Shown: positions 1-9,495, counted from the first letter of the stretch. The stretch is 64,000 nt of DNA from Deltaproteobacteria bacterium (GCA_003235365.1 QJWJ01000254.1:1-64000); one strand, 5' to 3'. The notes: generated by a model not told the origin, from the letters alone. Translations and numbers: made by a program.

Positions 1-65
1 GCTTCCTTCTTCGAAAAACCACCGAGCTGCGAATAGAGCGCGTGAACAATCTCCGCCTTCGTCAT
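1..65 (-). CDS. ihfA: Integration host factor alpha subunit-like protein, N-terminal fragment
   Basis: The minus strand from 65 down to the window edge reads MTKAEIVHALYSQLGGFSKK, the typical amino terminus of the IHF-alpha/HU family (first helix followed by GFSKKEA). Only 21 complete codons are present; the rest lies outside the window. The family binds and bends DNA as a dimer and acts as a nucleoid and regulatory protein. The ATG is preceded by a G-rich stretch but no textbook Shine-Dalgarno site. Whether it is IhfA rather than IhfB or HU cannot be settled from 21 residues; the MTKA-EI start favours alpha. Confidence 0.7.
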   Translation of the reverse strand, partial: MTKAEIVHALYSQLGGFSKKE

Positions 66-277
66 TCGCGACCCCCGTTCTGCCTTGAGTCCACGGGTAA
101 AGCCTAGCTGCCTTCGGACAAAAGTCCATAGGAGACGGGCATCTAGGCCCTGAGCGACGGTGCCAGAATTTCAGTGCAGCGGAACCGTGGAGTAGGCCTG
201 TGTGGTGCGTGGAGGGCTCGGGTACCCTTTCCCCCCCGACCCAATCGCCCGCTGCTCCGCCCCGAGCCGGTCATCGA

Positions 278-1687
278 TCAGTACCCCAACTCGTCCTTGG
301 GCGCCTTCGGCGCAGGCGCCGTTGAAGGCCGTTGTGACGCTCTAGGGGGCTTTTTCGGCGAAGGTGATGTGGCACGTACCCGACGCACCGGCGGCGTTAC
401 CGCACCCGTGCCAGGCTCGATGCCGTCGGTATCCGGGGCCGGATCGACGCCCGACGCGCCAGCCGCACCTGATCCAGCAGCGCTGGTTTCCTGTTCCAGT
501 ACGCGAACCGTCGGCTCGGTCGCGGCTCGAGCCAATGCACCGTCACGCACGCCTACTGGTGGGACCGCAGACGGTACCGCGGGGATCGAGAGCAACGAAG
601 GCTCGGGTTCCACGCTGACCGCAGTTGCGGAGTCACCGGGCCCGTTCGCGGTGACCAGGGCGACGGCGCCCAACACGCCCACGGCGCCCAACACACCCAC
701 GCCAACCAGCCACGGCGTGGCGCGCGACCCGACCGAGTTCGTTCCGCGCTCGAGCCCGAGGACGGTGTCCATCGACTGCAAGCGTTGCACTTGCTGGCCA
801 GCTCGACCTTGCTCCCCGCCCGCTTCGACGATGCGCGCCAGCTCCCTGGCCTGCTCGGCCACGGACTGAAAGCGATCGGCAGGCAACTTCGCGAGCGACC
901 GCGCCATCCACTCGTCGAACGCCTCAGGCACGGGCACGTGACGGCTCGGCGGCAGCGGGTCCGCCGTGCAGATCTTGACCAGCAGATCTCCCACGCCTTC
1001 CCCGTCGAACGGCAGCACCCCGGTGACGGCGCGATAGGCGATCACCCCGATGGACCAAATGTCTGCACGCGGATCGATCGTCTTGAGCCCACGCGCCTGT
1101 TCCGGGCTCATGAAGTGCGGCGTCCCAATCACCGCGCCGGTCCGCGTCGCCGAACTGATCCCCGTATCTTGGGTGAACTTGGCGATCCCGAAATCCACGA
1201 GCTTGACCAAGTCGCACTCGTCCTCGGCGTCCCACACGAGGAAGATGTTCTCGGGTTTCAAGTCGCGATGGACGATGCCCGCCTCGTGAGCCTTCTTCAC
1301 GGCACGGCCAACCTGAGTCAGCAACGTCGAGACGTCCGAGAGCGACAACGTCCCTTCTCGGATCAAACGCGCGTCGAGTGGTTCGCCCGAGAGAAATTCC
1401 ATCACGATGTACGGGCGACCGGCGTCGTCGACACCGTGATCGTGAACCTGAACGACGTGTTTGCTCTGCAGCCGCGCTGCGGCAAAAGCTTCGTTGAAGA
1501 ACCGGTCCCGGATTTCCGCTTGGCCGGCGAACTCGGCCTCGATGAACTTCACGGCCACTTGCGTTTCGAGCGACGTGTGCACGCCTTCCCAAACACTGCC
1601 CATACCTCCGCGTCCCAACAGCCGAACCAGTCGGTACTTGTCCGCGACGAGCATGCCCTCATGCGGCGACTGGCCACTGGTTGCCAT
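278..1687 (-). CDS. Membrane-anchored serine/threonine protein kinase
   Basis: A 469-residue Hanks-type kinase. The catalytic domain spans about residues 18-290, with glycine loop GRGGMGSVWEG, VAVKF lysine, catalytic loop HRDLKPEN, DFG motif in LVDFGIAKF and MSPEQARG in place of APE, so it should be active. A hydrophobic segment near residues 325-347 (WLVGVGVLGAVGVLGAVALV) is followed by a Pro/Ala/Ser-rich tail of about 120 residues with no PASTA or other recognisable sensor repeat. The membrane segment contains a near-perfect in-frame 18 bp tandem duplication (VGVLGA twice, about 660-697). Its substrate is unknown. It is divergent from polA, and an ihfA-like gene lies downstream on the same strand about 210 bp away. 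Confidence 0.93.
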   Translation of the reverse strand: MATSGQSPHEGMLVADKYRLVRLLGRGGMGSVWEGVHTSLETQVAVKFIEAEFAGQAEIRDRFFNEAFAAARLQSKHVVQVHDHGVDDAGRPYIVMEFLSGEPLDARLIREGTLSLSDVSTLLTQVGRAVKKAHEAGIVHRDLKPENIFLVWDAEDECDLVKLVDFGIAKFTQDTGISSATRTGAVIGTPHFMSPEQARGLKTIDPRADIWSIGVIAYRAVTGVLPFDGEGVGDLLVKICTADPLPPSRHVPVPEAFDEWMARSLAKLPADRFQSVAEQARELARIVEAGGEQGRAGQQVQRLQSMDTVLGLERGTNSVGSRATPWLVGVGVLGAVGVLGAVALVTANGPGDSATAVSVEPEPSLLSIPAVPSAVPPVGVRDGALARAATEPTVRVLEQETSAAGSGAAGASGVDPAPDTDGIEPGTGAVTPPVRRVRATSPSPKKPPRASQRPSTAPAPKAPKDELGY

Positions 1688-1855
1688 CCCCGATAGGCTA
1701 AATCAGTAGGGCGCGTTCGGCTACCGCTAGCTCACCGCGGCAAGACCGCGACTGCTCGACGTCGTTGGGCCTGCACCGTCGCCCCCAGCCCGCCGGCAGG
1801 GCGCGAGACCGGGTTGGGATGTTCGGCAGACTTGGCATCTGCTACAGCCCCCACG
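1688..1855. promoter_or_regulatory. Divergent intergenic region between the kinase gene and polA
   Basis: This 168 bp gap separates two genes transcribed away from each other and must hold both promoters. I cannot point to convincing -35/-10 boxes. Confidence 0.3.
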
Positions 1856-4606
1856 ATGCCCACGCGCCTCTTCGAATCCGGCTCTTCCGACGTCTTGTAC
1901 CTCGTCGATTTGAGCGGATATGTCTTTCGTGCATACCACGCCATCGCGCCGCTCACGAGCCCGAGTGGCGAGCCGACCCACGCGGTATTCGGCACGGTCA
2001 ACATGCTCGAGCGCCTGGTGCGTCAGTGTAGGCCGCAATTGCTGGCAGTGGCCATGGATTCGCGCACCCCGACGTTCCGCAAGGAGATGTACCCCGCCTA
2101 CAAGGCGAATCGGCCGCCGCCACCCGAGGATCTGAAGCAGCAGATGCGGCGAGTTTCGGAAGTAGTGAACGCGTTTCCGATCCCCTGTTTCCAGCACGAT
2201 GGTGTCGAGGCCGACGACGTGATCGCGTCCGTCGTCAAGCAATGTCGCGCCGCCAGATTGAAAGTCGTCATCGTCAGCGCTGACAAGGACTTGATGCAGC
2301 TCGTCAGCAACGACGTGATCCTCTGGGATACCATGCGGGACCGCGTGTTCGGCGTCGAAGAAGTCGAAGAGCGGTTTGGGGTGGAAGTTGCTCAGGTTCG
2401 CGACGTGCTGGCGCTGATGGGTGACAGCTCCGACAACGTCCCGGGCGTACCGAGCGTCGGCCCGAAAACGGCCCAGGACCTGATCACCCAATACGGCAAC
2501 ATCGAAGGCATCTACGAGCACGTCGGCGAGATCAAACGCAAGAAGCTGCGCGAGACGCTGGAAGAGAATCGCGAACAGGCACTGCTGAGCCGACAACTCG
2601 TGACGCTCAAAGACGACGTTCCCGTCGACGTCACCGCCGAGTCCTTGAAGTTTGCTCGGCAGGACACGGAAGAACTGCGAAAGCTCTACTCCGACTTGGG
2701 GTTCACGCGACAGCTCGCCAACCTTCAAGCCGAGCGACCCAACGCCGGCAGCTCGACCACCAGTTCGAGCCCGGGTGCCGATACACCCAACGCACCACCG
2801 CCAAGCCAACTCCCGGAGACCACGTGGCAATTGGCGATGACGCCGAGCGACCTCGAAGCCATCGGCGCGGCAGCGCGCAAGCACGGAAGCATCGCGCTGC
2901 TGCCGTGCACCCACGGCGACTCACCGCTTCGGGCGAGCTGGATCGGACTGGCGGTCAGCGTCGAAACCAGCAAAGCGCACTACGTCCCGTGCGGGCACCG
3001 GTACATGGGGGCCCCCAAGCAGCCGAGCGAGGCAAGCGTGCTCGAGTGGCTCAAAACGCTGCTCGAAAGTGACGTGACCGTCACCTGCTACGACGGAAAA
3101 AGCCTGATGGTGCTGCTGGCCGAGCGCGGCATCACCCTCGATGGCTGCGCCTTCGACGCCCTGCTCGCGAACTATCTGCTCGACGCTGGCGGTGCGCAAG
3201 ATTTGGAACGGATCGTCAAAGCGCAGCTGGACGTCGACCTGCCTGCCTACGACACCCTGTTCAAAGCCAAGGGCAAGCGCGCCACGCCCTTCGACGAGCT
3301 GACCGTCGAAGATGCCGGCGCTTACGCCGCTGCACGCGCTGCGCTGCTGCCCGCGCTGCGAGAACGCATGAGCGCGCGTCTCGAAGAGGAGGCGCTCAGC
3401 GACCTGTTCGAGTCGATGGAACTGCCGCTCGCCACGCTGTTGGCCCAGCTCGAGCGCCAAGGCATCCTCCTCGACACCGACAAGCTGCGCGCGCTCAGCA
3501 CGGAGGTCGGCACCAAACTGGTCGAGCTCGAGAAGCGAGCCCACGAGATCGCCGGCAAGGAGTTCAACGTCAACTCACCGAGGCAACTGGAAAAGCTGCT
3601 GTTCGACGATCTGAAGCTCAAGCCGCTCAAACGGACGAAGACCTCGCGCTCGACCGATGCCGAGACACTCGAAGCGCTCTCGGAAGAACACCCACTGCCG
3701 ATGGTGATCTTGGAAGTACGCCAGCTCGCGAAACTCAAGGGCACCTACCTCGACGCGTTGCCCGGCTTGGTCAGCGAGAAAACCGGTCGCCTGCACACGC
3801 GCTGGCACCAAGAGGTCGCCGCCACGGGCCGACTGAGCTCCAGCGATCCGAACCTGCAGAACATCCCGATCCGTACCGAGCTCGGCAGCAAGATTCGTGA
3901 AGCGTTCATCGCCAAGCCTGGCTGTGCTCTGATCAGCGCCGACTACAGCCAGATCGAGCTGAGGGTGCTGGCGCACTTGTCCAAGGATCCGGTACTCATC
4001 GACGCGTTCCAGAACGATCAAGACATTCACCTGCGCACGGCCATGGAGATCTTCGAGGTCGACGAGGACGAGGTGGATGCCGAGCTGCGACGTCAAGCCA
4101 AGGCCGTCAACTTCGGCGTGATCTACGGCCAGGGCGATAGCGCCTTGGCGAAAAGCCTCGGCATCTCGCGCATGGAAGCAGGCCAATTCATCGCCGCCTA
4201 CTTCCGCCGCTACCAGGGTGTACAAGCGTTCATGAACGAGACCCTGGAAAAGGCGCGCGCGAGCGGGCGCGTGATGACCATGTTCGGACGGCGACGCCTG
4301 GTTGGAGACATCAACAGCAACAACCGCGCTCGACGGCTCGCCGCCGAGCGGATCGTCATGAACGCCCCGATTCAAGGCACCGCCGCAGATCTCATGAAGC
4401 TCGCGATGCTCGCGCTGGCAAAACCCGTGACTCCTGGCAGCCAAATGCTGTTGACCGTCCACGACGAGCTGGTCTTCGAAGTGCCGCAGGCTGAGGTCGC
4501 AGAAGCTAGCGAAAAGATAAGACAGGCCATGCAAAACGTGCATCCGCTGGAAGTGCCGCTCGTGGTCGAAGTCGGCAGCGGCGCCAATTGGCGGGCAGCT
4601 CACTGA
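1856..4606 (+). CDS. polA: DNA polymerase I
   Basis: A 916-residue family A polymerase. The N-terminal 5'-3' exonuclease (about 1-300) shows EADDVIAS, SADKDLMQLV and LMGDSSDNVPGVPSVGPKTA. The polymerase domain has motif A (ADYSQIELRVLAHLS), motif B (RRQAKAVNFGVIYGQ) and motif C (TVHDELVFEVP). The middle 3'-5' exonuclease-like domain keeps the fold length, but the DxE site of motif I reads IALLPCT and the last acidic motif reads EDAGAY instead of EDAD, so proofreading is probably lost. The ATG at 1856 (MPTRLFESG) was chosen because it starts just before the conserved exonuclease domain; an in-frame ATG at 1814 would add 14 unconserved residues. It functions in Okazaki-fragment processing and gap-filling repair. 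Confidence 0.96.
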   Translation: MPTRLFESGSSDVLYLVDLSGYVFRAYHAIAPLTSPSGEPTHAVFGTVNMLERLVRQCRPQLLAVAMDSRTPTFRKEMYPAYKANRPPPPEDLKQQMRRVSEVVNAFPIPCFQHDGVEADDVIASVVKQCRAARLKVVIVSADKDLMQLVSNDVILWDTMRDRVFGVEEVEERFGVEVAQVRDVLALMGDSSDNVPGVPSVGPKTAQDLITQYGNIEGIYEHVGEIKRKKLRETLEENREQALLSRQLVTLKDDVPVDVTAESLKFARQDTEELRKLYSDLGFTRQLANLQAERPNAGSSTTSSSPGADTPNAPPPSQLPETTWQLAMTPSDLEAIGAAARKHGSIALLPCTHGDSPLRASWIGLAVSVETSKAHYVPCGHRYMGAPKQPSEASVLEWLKTLLESDVTVTCYDGKSLMVLLAERGITLDGCAFDALLANYLLDAGGAQDLERIVKAQLDVDLPAYDTLFKAKGKRATPFDELTVEDAGAYAAARAALLPALRERMSARLEEEALSDLFESMELPLATLLAQLERQGILLDTDKLRALSTEVGTKLVELEKRAHEIAGKEFNVNSPRQLEKLLFDDLKLKPLKRTKTSRSTDAETLEALSEEHPLPMVILEVRQLAKLKGTYLDALPGLVSEKTGRLHTRWHQEVAATGRLSSSDPNLQNIPIRTELGSKIREAFIAKPGCALISADYSQIELRVLAHLSKDPVLIDAFQNDQDIHLRTAMEIFEVDEDEVDAELRRQAKAVNFGVIYGQGDSALAKSLGISRMEAGQFIAAYFRRYQGVQAFMNETLEKARASGRVMTMFGRRRLVGDINSNNRARRLAAERIVMNAPIQGTAADLMKLAMLALAKPVTPGSQMLLTVHDELVFEVPQAEVAEASEKIRQAMQNVHPLEVPLVVEVGSGANWRAAH

Positions 4607-4696
4607 CCGGAGTCGAAGCGACGCCAATTCTGACTTTACAAGGCAACTGATTCGATCCATGCCCGGGCGCCCCGCGTGTTTCGGGCACATTGCGCC

Positions 4697-5419
4697 ATGA
4701 ATCAATCCAACACCGTCCCCCACGTCGCCATCGTCATTCCCATCTACAACGAGGAAGGGATCCTGCACTCGGCGGTCGTCGACTTGCGCGAGCGGCTGGC
4801 ACCGTTGAAATGGAGCTACGAGATCATCCTGGCGGAGAACGGTTCGACCGATCGCACCGTGCAACTGGCCGAGACGTTGAGCGCCAAGTACCCAGAGGTC
4901 CGATACATCTCCGCCGGAGCCCCCGACTACGGCAAGGCGCTACGCGAGGGCATATTGGCTACCCAAGCGGAACTCGTGCTGTGCGACGAGATCGACCTGT
5001 GCGACACGGATTTCCATCAGCGTGCCGTCGCCGCCTTGGAAGCCAACTCGGCCGATCTGGTGATTGGCTCCAAGCTCATCAGCGGCGCCGAGGACGAACG
5101 CCCCTTGCTCCGCCACGTCGCGAGCATCGGTTATACGTCGCTGCTGCGCGTGCTGCTCGGCTTCAAGGGCACCGACACGCACGGTCTCAAAGCCTTCCGC
5201 CGCGACCGGGTGTTGCCAATCGTCAACGCCTGTCTGGTCAACAAGGACGTCTTCGCCAGCGAGTTGGTCATTCGCGCCTACCGCGAGCCGCTGCGAGTGG
5301 TCGAGATCCCGGTCCGCGTCAAAGAGAAGCGCCCGCCGTCGATCAACCTATTCCGCCGTGTGCCCAACGTGCTCAAGAGTATCGCAAAACTGACCTGGGC
5401 GATCCGCATCCGCGGCTAG
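4697..5419 (+). CDS. Family 2 glycosyltransferase (dolichol-phosphate mannosyltransferase-like)
   Basis: A 240-residue GT-A fold glycosyltransferase. It opens with VAIVIPIYNEEGILHSAV and continues with ILAENGSTDRT, the nucleotide-sugar binding region of GT2 enzymes. The usual DxD region is replaced by CDEIDLCDTDF, which still offers several acidic metal ligands. There is no C-terminal membrane segment, so it resembles short soluble DPM1-type enzymes that transfer a sugar to a polyprenyl phosphate or glycan. The acceptor is unknown. The ATG at 4697 starts close to the conserved core; an ATG at 4676 would add seven residues. It lies 90 bp after polA on the same strand and ends just before a perfect hairpin. 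Confidence 0.88.
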   Translation: MNQSNTVPHVAIVIPIYNEEGILHSAVVDLRERLAPLKWSYEIILAENGSTDRTVQLAETLSAKYPEVRYISAGAPDYGKALREGILATQAELVLCDEIDLCDTDFHQRAVAALEANSADLVIGSKLISGAEDERPLLRHVASIGYTSLLRVLLGFKGTDTHGLKAFRRDRVLPIVNACLVNKDVFASELVIRAYREPLRVVEIPVRVKEKRPPSINLFRRVPNVLKSIAKLTWAIRIRG

Positions 5420-5421
5420 GA

Positions 5422-5444
5422 GCGGCAATCATGTTGATTGCCGC
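5422..5444 (+). terminator. Perfect hairpin directly after the glycosyltransferase stop
   Basis: Arms GCGGCAATCA (5422-5431) and TGATTGCCGC (5435-5444) pair perfectly over 10 bp around a 3-nt loop, two bases after the stop codon of the upstream gene. There is no T-run after it, so termination is inferred from position and stability only. Confidence 0.5.
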
Positions 5445-5495
5445 GACAAGTCAACAACCTAGAGCACCGAGCCGCGAGCAAGAGTGCCCGAACAT

Positions 5496-5577
5496 GGCCC
5501 CGAGAAACGCCCTCACCGCCGCTGGGGCGATTTTTTCGGGGCATTTCTGTGCATTGGCAAGCTGATTGGTGCTCTAG
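5496..5577. repeat. Dispersed ~80 bp repeat family B, copy 1
   Basis: This matches 53465-53547. Both copies contain an imperfect inverted repeat (CCCCGA-AAA-CGCCC ... GGGCG-T-TTTCGGGG, here 5498-5541), followed by a shared tail ending GGTGCTCTAG. It sits between two converging genes, and its right end overlaps the stop codon of the HAD phosphatase gene. It may serve as a bidirectional terminator. Confidence 0.65.
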
Positions 5578-6269
5578 CAGGGCCGCTCGTCACTCGACCA
5601 GATCTCGATCGGCCAGCGCCGAGCGCGGGCCACGCGCCGCAGACGCACGTCGGGGTTGACGGCCACGGGCTGCGCCACCGCAGCGAGCAGCGGCAAGTCA
5701 GTAATGCTGTCACTGTAGGCTGCGGCGTCCTCAACGCGCAGGCCCTGCTCGTCCGCGAAGCGTCGCACTCGCTCGAGTTTGCCGGCGCCGAAGCACATGG
5801 GGCCATCGACTTCACCGGTCAAACGCCCGTCGACGACGCCGACCGTCGAACACACCAGGTGTTCGATGCCCAATGCACGCAACACCGGCTCGGCTGCGAT
5901 CTGGCTTTGCGCCGTGACGATCGCCACGCAATCGCCGGCGGCCTGATGCCGACGAACCGCCTCTTTCGCTGCTCGAGAAATGCGCGGGAGCACGTCGTGC
6001 TGCGCCCACGCCGCGGTGTCGGCTCGGAGCTCTGTGACGCTCCGCCCGCGATACCAGCTCAGCGCCCGCCGAGCGATGTCCTCCGCGTCGATCCACCCGG
6101 CCGTGTACAGAGCGCCCCACCAAACCACGCGCGCCACGCGCATCAAGCTGGCCTGTCCGCGGCCAAACTCGTGCAGAATGAACAGGCGGGCGGTATCGGC
6201 GTCGACCAACGTCTTGTCGAGATCGAACAGTGCCAAACGACGCGCTGGAGCCACCGCCAACGACATCAC
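5574..6269 (-). CDS. HAD-IB family phosphatase (SerB-like)
   Basis: A 231-residue HAD-superfamily hydrolase. Motif I is LFDLDKTLVDADT with the nucleophile and acid/base aspartates, motif II is IVTAQS, motif III supplies the lysine in AGKLERVRRF, and motif IV is AYSDSITDLPLL. The helical cap after motif I and the overall length fit subfamily IB, which includes phosphoserine phosphatase and related enzymes; the substrate cannot be read from the sequence. It lies 54 bp downstream of argS on the same strand and could be cotranscribed. A second in-frame ATG follows the first immediately (MM), so the start may be 6266. The stop codon lies inside repeat family B. Confidence 0.88.
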   Translation of the reverse strand: MMSLAVAPARRLALFDLDKTLVDADTARLFILHEFGRGQASLMRVARVVWWGALYTAGWIDAEDIARRALSWYRGRSVTELRADTAAWAQHDVLPRISRAAKEAVRRHQAAGDCVAIVTAQSQIAAEPVLRALGIEHLVCSTVGVVDGRLTGEVDGPMCFGAGKLERVRRFADEQGLRVEDAAAYSDSITDLPLLAAVAQPVAVNPDVRLRRVARARRWPIEIWSSDERPC

Positions 6270-6323
6270 CGCTTCGAGACCGAGTTGTGCCGACGAGTTT
6301 GAGTCATGCGCGCGAAGGTTACC

Positions 6324-8069
6324 TCACATTTGTTCGACCACGCGGATCCCCAGCAGCTCCAGCCCCAAACGCAACGTGCGCGCGACCAAGTCACACAGCG
6401 CCAGGCGGCTCGAACGCAGCGGCTCGGGCGCCTTGAGGACGGGACAACGTTCGTAGAACGCGTGGTAGAGCGATGCCAGATCGTAGAGGTAGTTGCACAG
6501 TCGATGCGGTTCGAGACTGGCACTGACCGACTCGATGACGGAAGGAAGGCCGAACAATGCAATGGCCAGCGCGCGTTCCGCCGGTTCGTTCACTTGCAAG
6601 GTTGAGACGTCCAGCGCGTCACGCGCGACTTCCCCCTTTCGAAAGATGCTGCAGATCCGCACGTAGGCGTTTTGCAAGTAAGGCGACGTGTTGCCTTCCA
6701 GCGCCAGCATTCGATCGTAGTCGAAAGTGTAGTCCTTGATGCGCTCGTTCGACAAGTCAGCGTACTTGACCGCCCCGATGCCGACAGCGTTGGCAACGTC
6801 CGCCGCCGTTGCCTCGTCGAATCCAGGCACTTTGGCGTCGATCACCTTGCGCGCGCGTGTGACGGCCTCGCCGAGTACGTCCACCAGACGCACCGTGCCA
6901 CCTTCGCGGGTCCGAAAGGGTTTCTTGTCTTTGCCGAGAATCATGCCGAAGGGCACGTGCTCCAGCGTTGCGTCGGCCGGAACCCATGCGGCCTTGCGCA
7001 GTGTCCAGAACACCATTTGAAAATGCTCGCTCTGCCGCGAGTCGACCACGTAGACGATGCGCTTGGCACCCAAATCTGCGGTTCTGAAACGCGCCGCCGC
7101 CAAGTCGGTGGTGGCGTAGCCGTAGCCGCCGTCGTTCTTCTGCACGATGAGCGGTAGCGGGTCGCCCTCTTTGTTCTTGAAACCCTCGGGGAACGTCACC
7201 TGCGCTCCCTGGCTTTCGAACAAGACGCCCGCGCTGCGCAGATCTTCGACGACGACCGGCAAACGCGGATTGTAGAAGCTTTCGGGAACGATGTCTTCGT
7301 CACGCAACAGCACCCCCATCATCGCGTAGACGTCGTTCATGTGACGCACGGATTCGTCGATCAGCTGCCGCCACAGCGCGAGTGATTGCTCCTCCCCCGC
7401 CTGCAACGACACGACGCGCCGCCGCGCGCGTTCTTTGAAATCGGGCTCGGTATCGAAACGGGCCTTGGCAAGCTGATACAGCTCGTTCAGATCGCCGATG
7501 CTGTGGTCGGAGCTGCTGTCCCAACCGATGTCGATCAGATGCTCGAGCAGCATGCCGAATTGGGTACCCCAATCGCCGAGGTGATTGTGCCGAGTGACCG
7601 TGTCACCACGAAAGCTCAGCACGCGCACGATCGCATCGCCGATGATGGTCGACCGCAGGTGGCCGATGTGCATTTCCTTGGCGAGGTTGGGGCTCGAGTA
7701 GTCCACGACCACGTTCGTCGAGTGCTCGACCGTCGGCACACCGAGCCGATCACTGCCGAACATGGCGTTCAGACGCTGTTCCACGAAGCTCTTGCTCAAA
7801 CGCAAGTTGATGAAACCAGGACCGGCGATACTCACCTCGTCGAGAGCACCAGCCGGGCCGACCGAAGGCAGTTGCTGGACGATGGCCTCGGAGATCTCCC
7901 GCGGCTTTTTGCCGAGCTGTTTCCCCAGCCGCATCGCGAGATTGGCTTGAAAGTCGCCGAACTTGGGGTCCGCGCTGCGCACCATCGGGTCGGTGTCGCC
8001 CGCCTGCCCCAGCGCCGAGACCGCCGCCGCACGAACCCACGTTTCTACCTCGGATTTGACGTCAACCAC
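6324..8069 (-). CDS. argS: Arginyl-tRNA synthetase
   Basis: A class I aminoacyl-tRNA synthetase charging tRNA-Arg. The N-terminal additional domain is followed by SSPNLAKEMHIGHLRSTIIG with the HIGH signature, then GDWGTQFG and the anticodon-binding C-terminus ending LLGIRVVEQM. The KMSKS loop is degenerate (GKDKKPFRTREGGTVRL), as is common in ArgS. The frame stays open to 8297, but the first 76 residues of that longer version look unconserved. The GTG at 8069 (VDVKSEVETW) gives 581 residues, close to the usual ArgS length, so I prefer it, although its ribosome site is poor. The upstream neighbour on this strand is the NPW-motif protein. Confidence 0.95.
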   Translation of the reverse strand: MVDVKSEVETWVRAAAVSALGQAGDTDPMVRSADPKFGDFQANLAMRLGKQLGKKPREISEAIVQQLPSVGPAGALDEVSIAGPGFINLRLSKSFVEQRLNAMFGSDRLGVPTVEHSTNVVVDYSSPNLAKEMHIGHLRSTIIGDAIVRVLSFRGDTVTRHNHLGDWGTQFGMLLEHLIDIGWDSSSDHSIGDLNELYQLAKARFDTEPDFKERARRRVVSLQAGEEQSLALWRQLIDESVRHMNDVYAMMGVLLRDEDIVPESFYNPRLPVVVEDLRSAGVLFESQGAQVTFPEGFKNKEGDPLPLIVQKNDGGYGYATTDLAAARFRTADLGAKRIVYVVDSRQSEHFQMVFWTLRKAAWVPADATLEHVPFGMILGKDKKPFRTREGGTVRLVDVLGEAVTRARKVIDAKVPGFDEATAADVANAVGIGAVKYADLSNERIKDYTFDYDRMLALEGNTSPYLQNAYVRICSIFRKGEVARDALDVSTLQVNEPAERALAIALFGLPSVIESVSASLEPHRLCNYLYDLASLYHAFYERCPVLKAPEPLRSSRLALCDLVARTLRLGLELLGIRVVEQM

Positions 8070-8303
8070 GGGCGGAGGCTTGGCGCGTGCCAGCGGTCGA
8101 GTCAAGACCCAGCGGGCCGGCTTGGCGCCGATCCGCGAAACGCCATTGCGAGCGCAAAGGTCCCAACCGGGGACAGCGAATCCAGCGCCGTTGGCGGCGC
8201 TGAGTCCTCGCACCCGTCGCGTACCCCCACGTCGCCGATCTTCTTCGGGATCGGTTCGAGATGTCGACGGCCGTGGCGCAAACGCCGTTGATCGCACCGC
8301 TAC

Positions 8304-8972
8304 TCAGCGATTCCACGGATTGACGATCGGATCGACTCGCCATCGGCGCCGAGGCTCGGCGCTGCCTTGCCACGGATCGACGATGTCGAGCGCCCCCATC
8401 GCCCACCGCAGCGGCGCCACGTCATGGGCACTGGGAGCGACGGCGACGGCCTCTGGACTCACCGCGGGGCCAGAACCGAGCTCGTGCGGACGGCAGCGAC
8501 GGCCGCCATCGTGCCACGGGTTGGCAACCTCTGCGGAAAGGATCGTCGAGACTCCGTCACAGTCGTCCCAGGGCAAAGCGACACCATCGTCGCCAGCCTC
8601 GAAGGGGGCGTGCACGTCGGACGGCCCGGCTCCGTTTGCAGCCTGCGAGTGAACGCCACTGACAGCATCGGCCTGCCCCGACTCGTTGCGGGGCCAAAGC
8701 TCGGCCGGATGGATCGGCAAGGACCCTTTCGCGCGGGCGGGACGAGCGGTGGACCGGCGCCCCAAGGGTTCTGCTGCGACGATCAGCTCGTCGAGACCGG
8801 ACGTGGGCAAGCTGCGCTCTGCACTCACCTGACCATCGAACTCTGGCTGGGCCAAGGCAGAGGAATGGTAGGCCGCGGCCCACGTCGCGAGTACACCCAG
8901 GGTTACCCCCAGGCCCACCGATAGTCGCGAAGAGAGCCAGATCACCCGCAAACGGTGACATTCCCGAAACAC
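8304..8972 (-). CDS. Hypothetical exported protein with repeated NPW/DPW motifs
   Basis: I do not recognise this 222-residue protein. An N-terminal hydrophobic stretch (about 16-41, LSVGLGVTLGVLATWAAAYH followed by ALAQ) suggests a signal peptide or membrane anchor. The remainder is low in predicted structure and carries three related short motifs, VANPW, IVDPW and IVNPW, the last four residues from the C-terminus. At the DNA level each repeats a CCACGG-type core on the plus strand, arguing for duplication and selection rather than a chance frame. It is upstream of argS on the same strand. A GTG start 10 codons further in is possible. Confidence 0.6.
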   Translation of the reverse strand: MFRECHRLRVIWLSSRLSVGLGVTLGVLATWAAAYHSSALAQPEFDGQVSAERSLPTSGLDELIVAAEPLGRRSTARPARAKGSLPIHPAELWPRNESGQADAVSGVHSQAANGAGPSDVHAPFEAGDDGVALPWDDCDGVSTILSAEVANPWHDGGRRCRPHELGSGPAVSPEAVAVAPSAHDVAPLRWAMGALDIVDPWQGSAEPRRRWRVDPIVNPWNR

Positions 8973-9495
8973 GACGTCAACCTAGCCCCACGCCTTCGAT
9001 GCAACCTTGGAAGCCTTCGTAGGAGGTGTGCGCATCATCTCCCACACGTGGGTATCTCGCGTCGAGACCGTCCTTCGGAGCCTGGCTGCGATGCTGATGC
9101 GGGGTGATAACCCACCAGCGAGACCACGCGGCACCCGAGACGCGACACGTGCAGCAGAAGCAAGAGCCCCAAAACTGACCGACAATCGTGCTCGCCCATT
9201 CAGCTCGAAGGATGCGCTTGGACGAACCGACCGCCACCAGTCGTCAGACAGCGACGCGCCGGTCGCGGCACTGTCAACCACTTCGAGCACAGCGGCTACA
9301 TTGGTGGAATTTACCGGAGCGGGTGCACTGGCATCTACCGCCCGGTCAGCGCTCGCTGGGGTTGTCAACAACTGATCCACAGGCGGCTCAGAGCTCGGTC
9401 TCGACAAACGGCGATGTCCGCGGCACAGCAACACGTTGCTTCGACCGTCGACGCTGCGAATGACACGCGTGACGACTCGTCGCAGACCACGAGTT
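8973..9495. other. Spacer without a confident gene
   Basis: About 520 bp between the NPW-motif protein and the HAD phosphatase. Open frames exist on both strands (minus strand from 8982, plus strand 9007-9375), but they are Arg/Ala/Ser-rich, overlap each other and show no recognisable motif or ribosome site. I see no RNA gene or strong hairpin. Confidence 0.4.

Noticed and set aside
3575-4864. 429-codon minus-strand frame
   Set aside because: Antisense shadow of the PolA polymerase domain.
5484-6302. 272-codon plus-strand frame
   Set aside because: Antisense to the HAD phosphatase, whose four catalytic motifs are intact.
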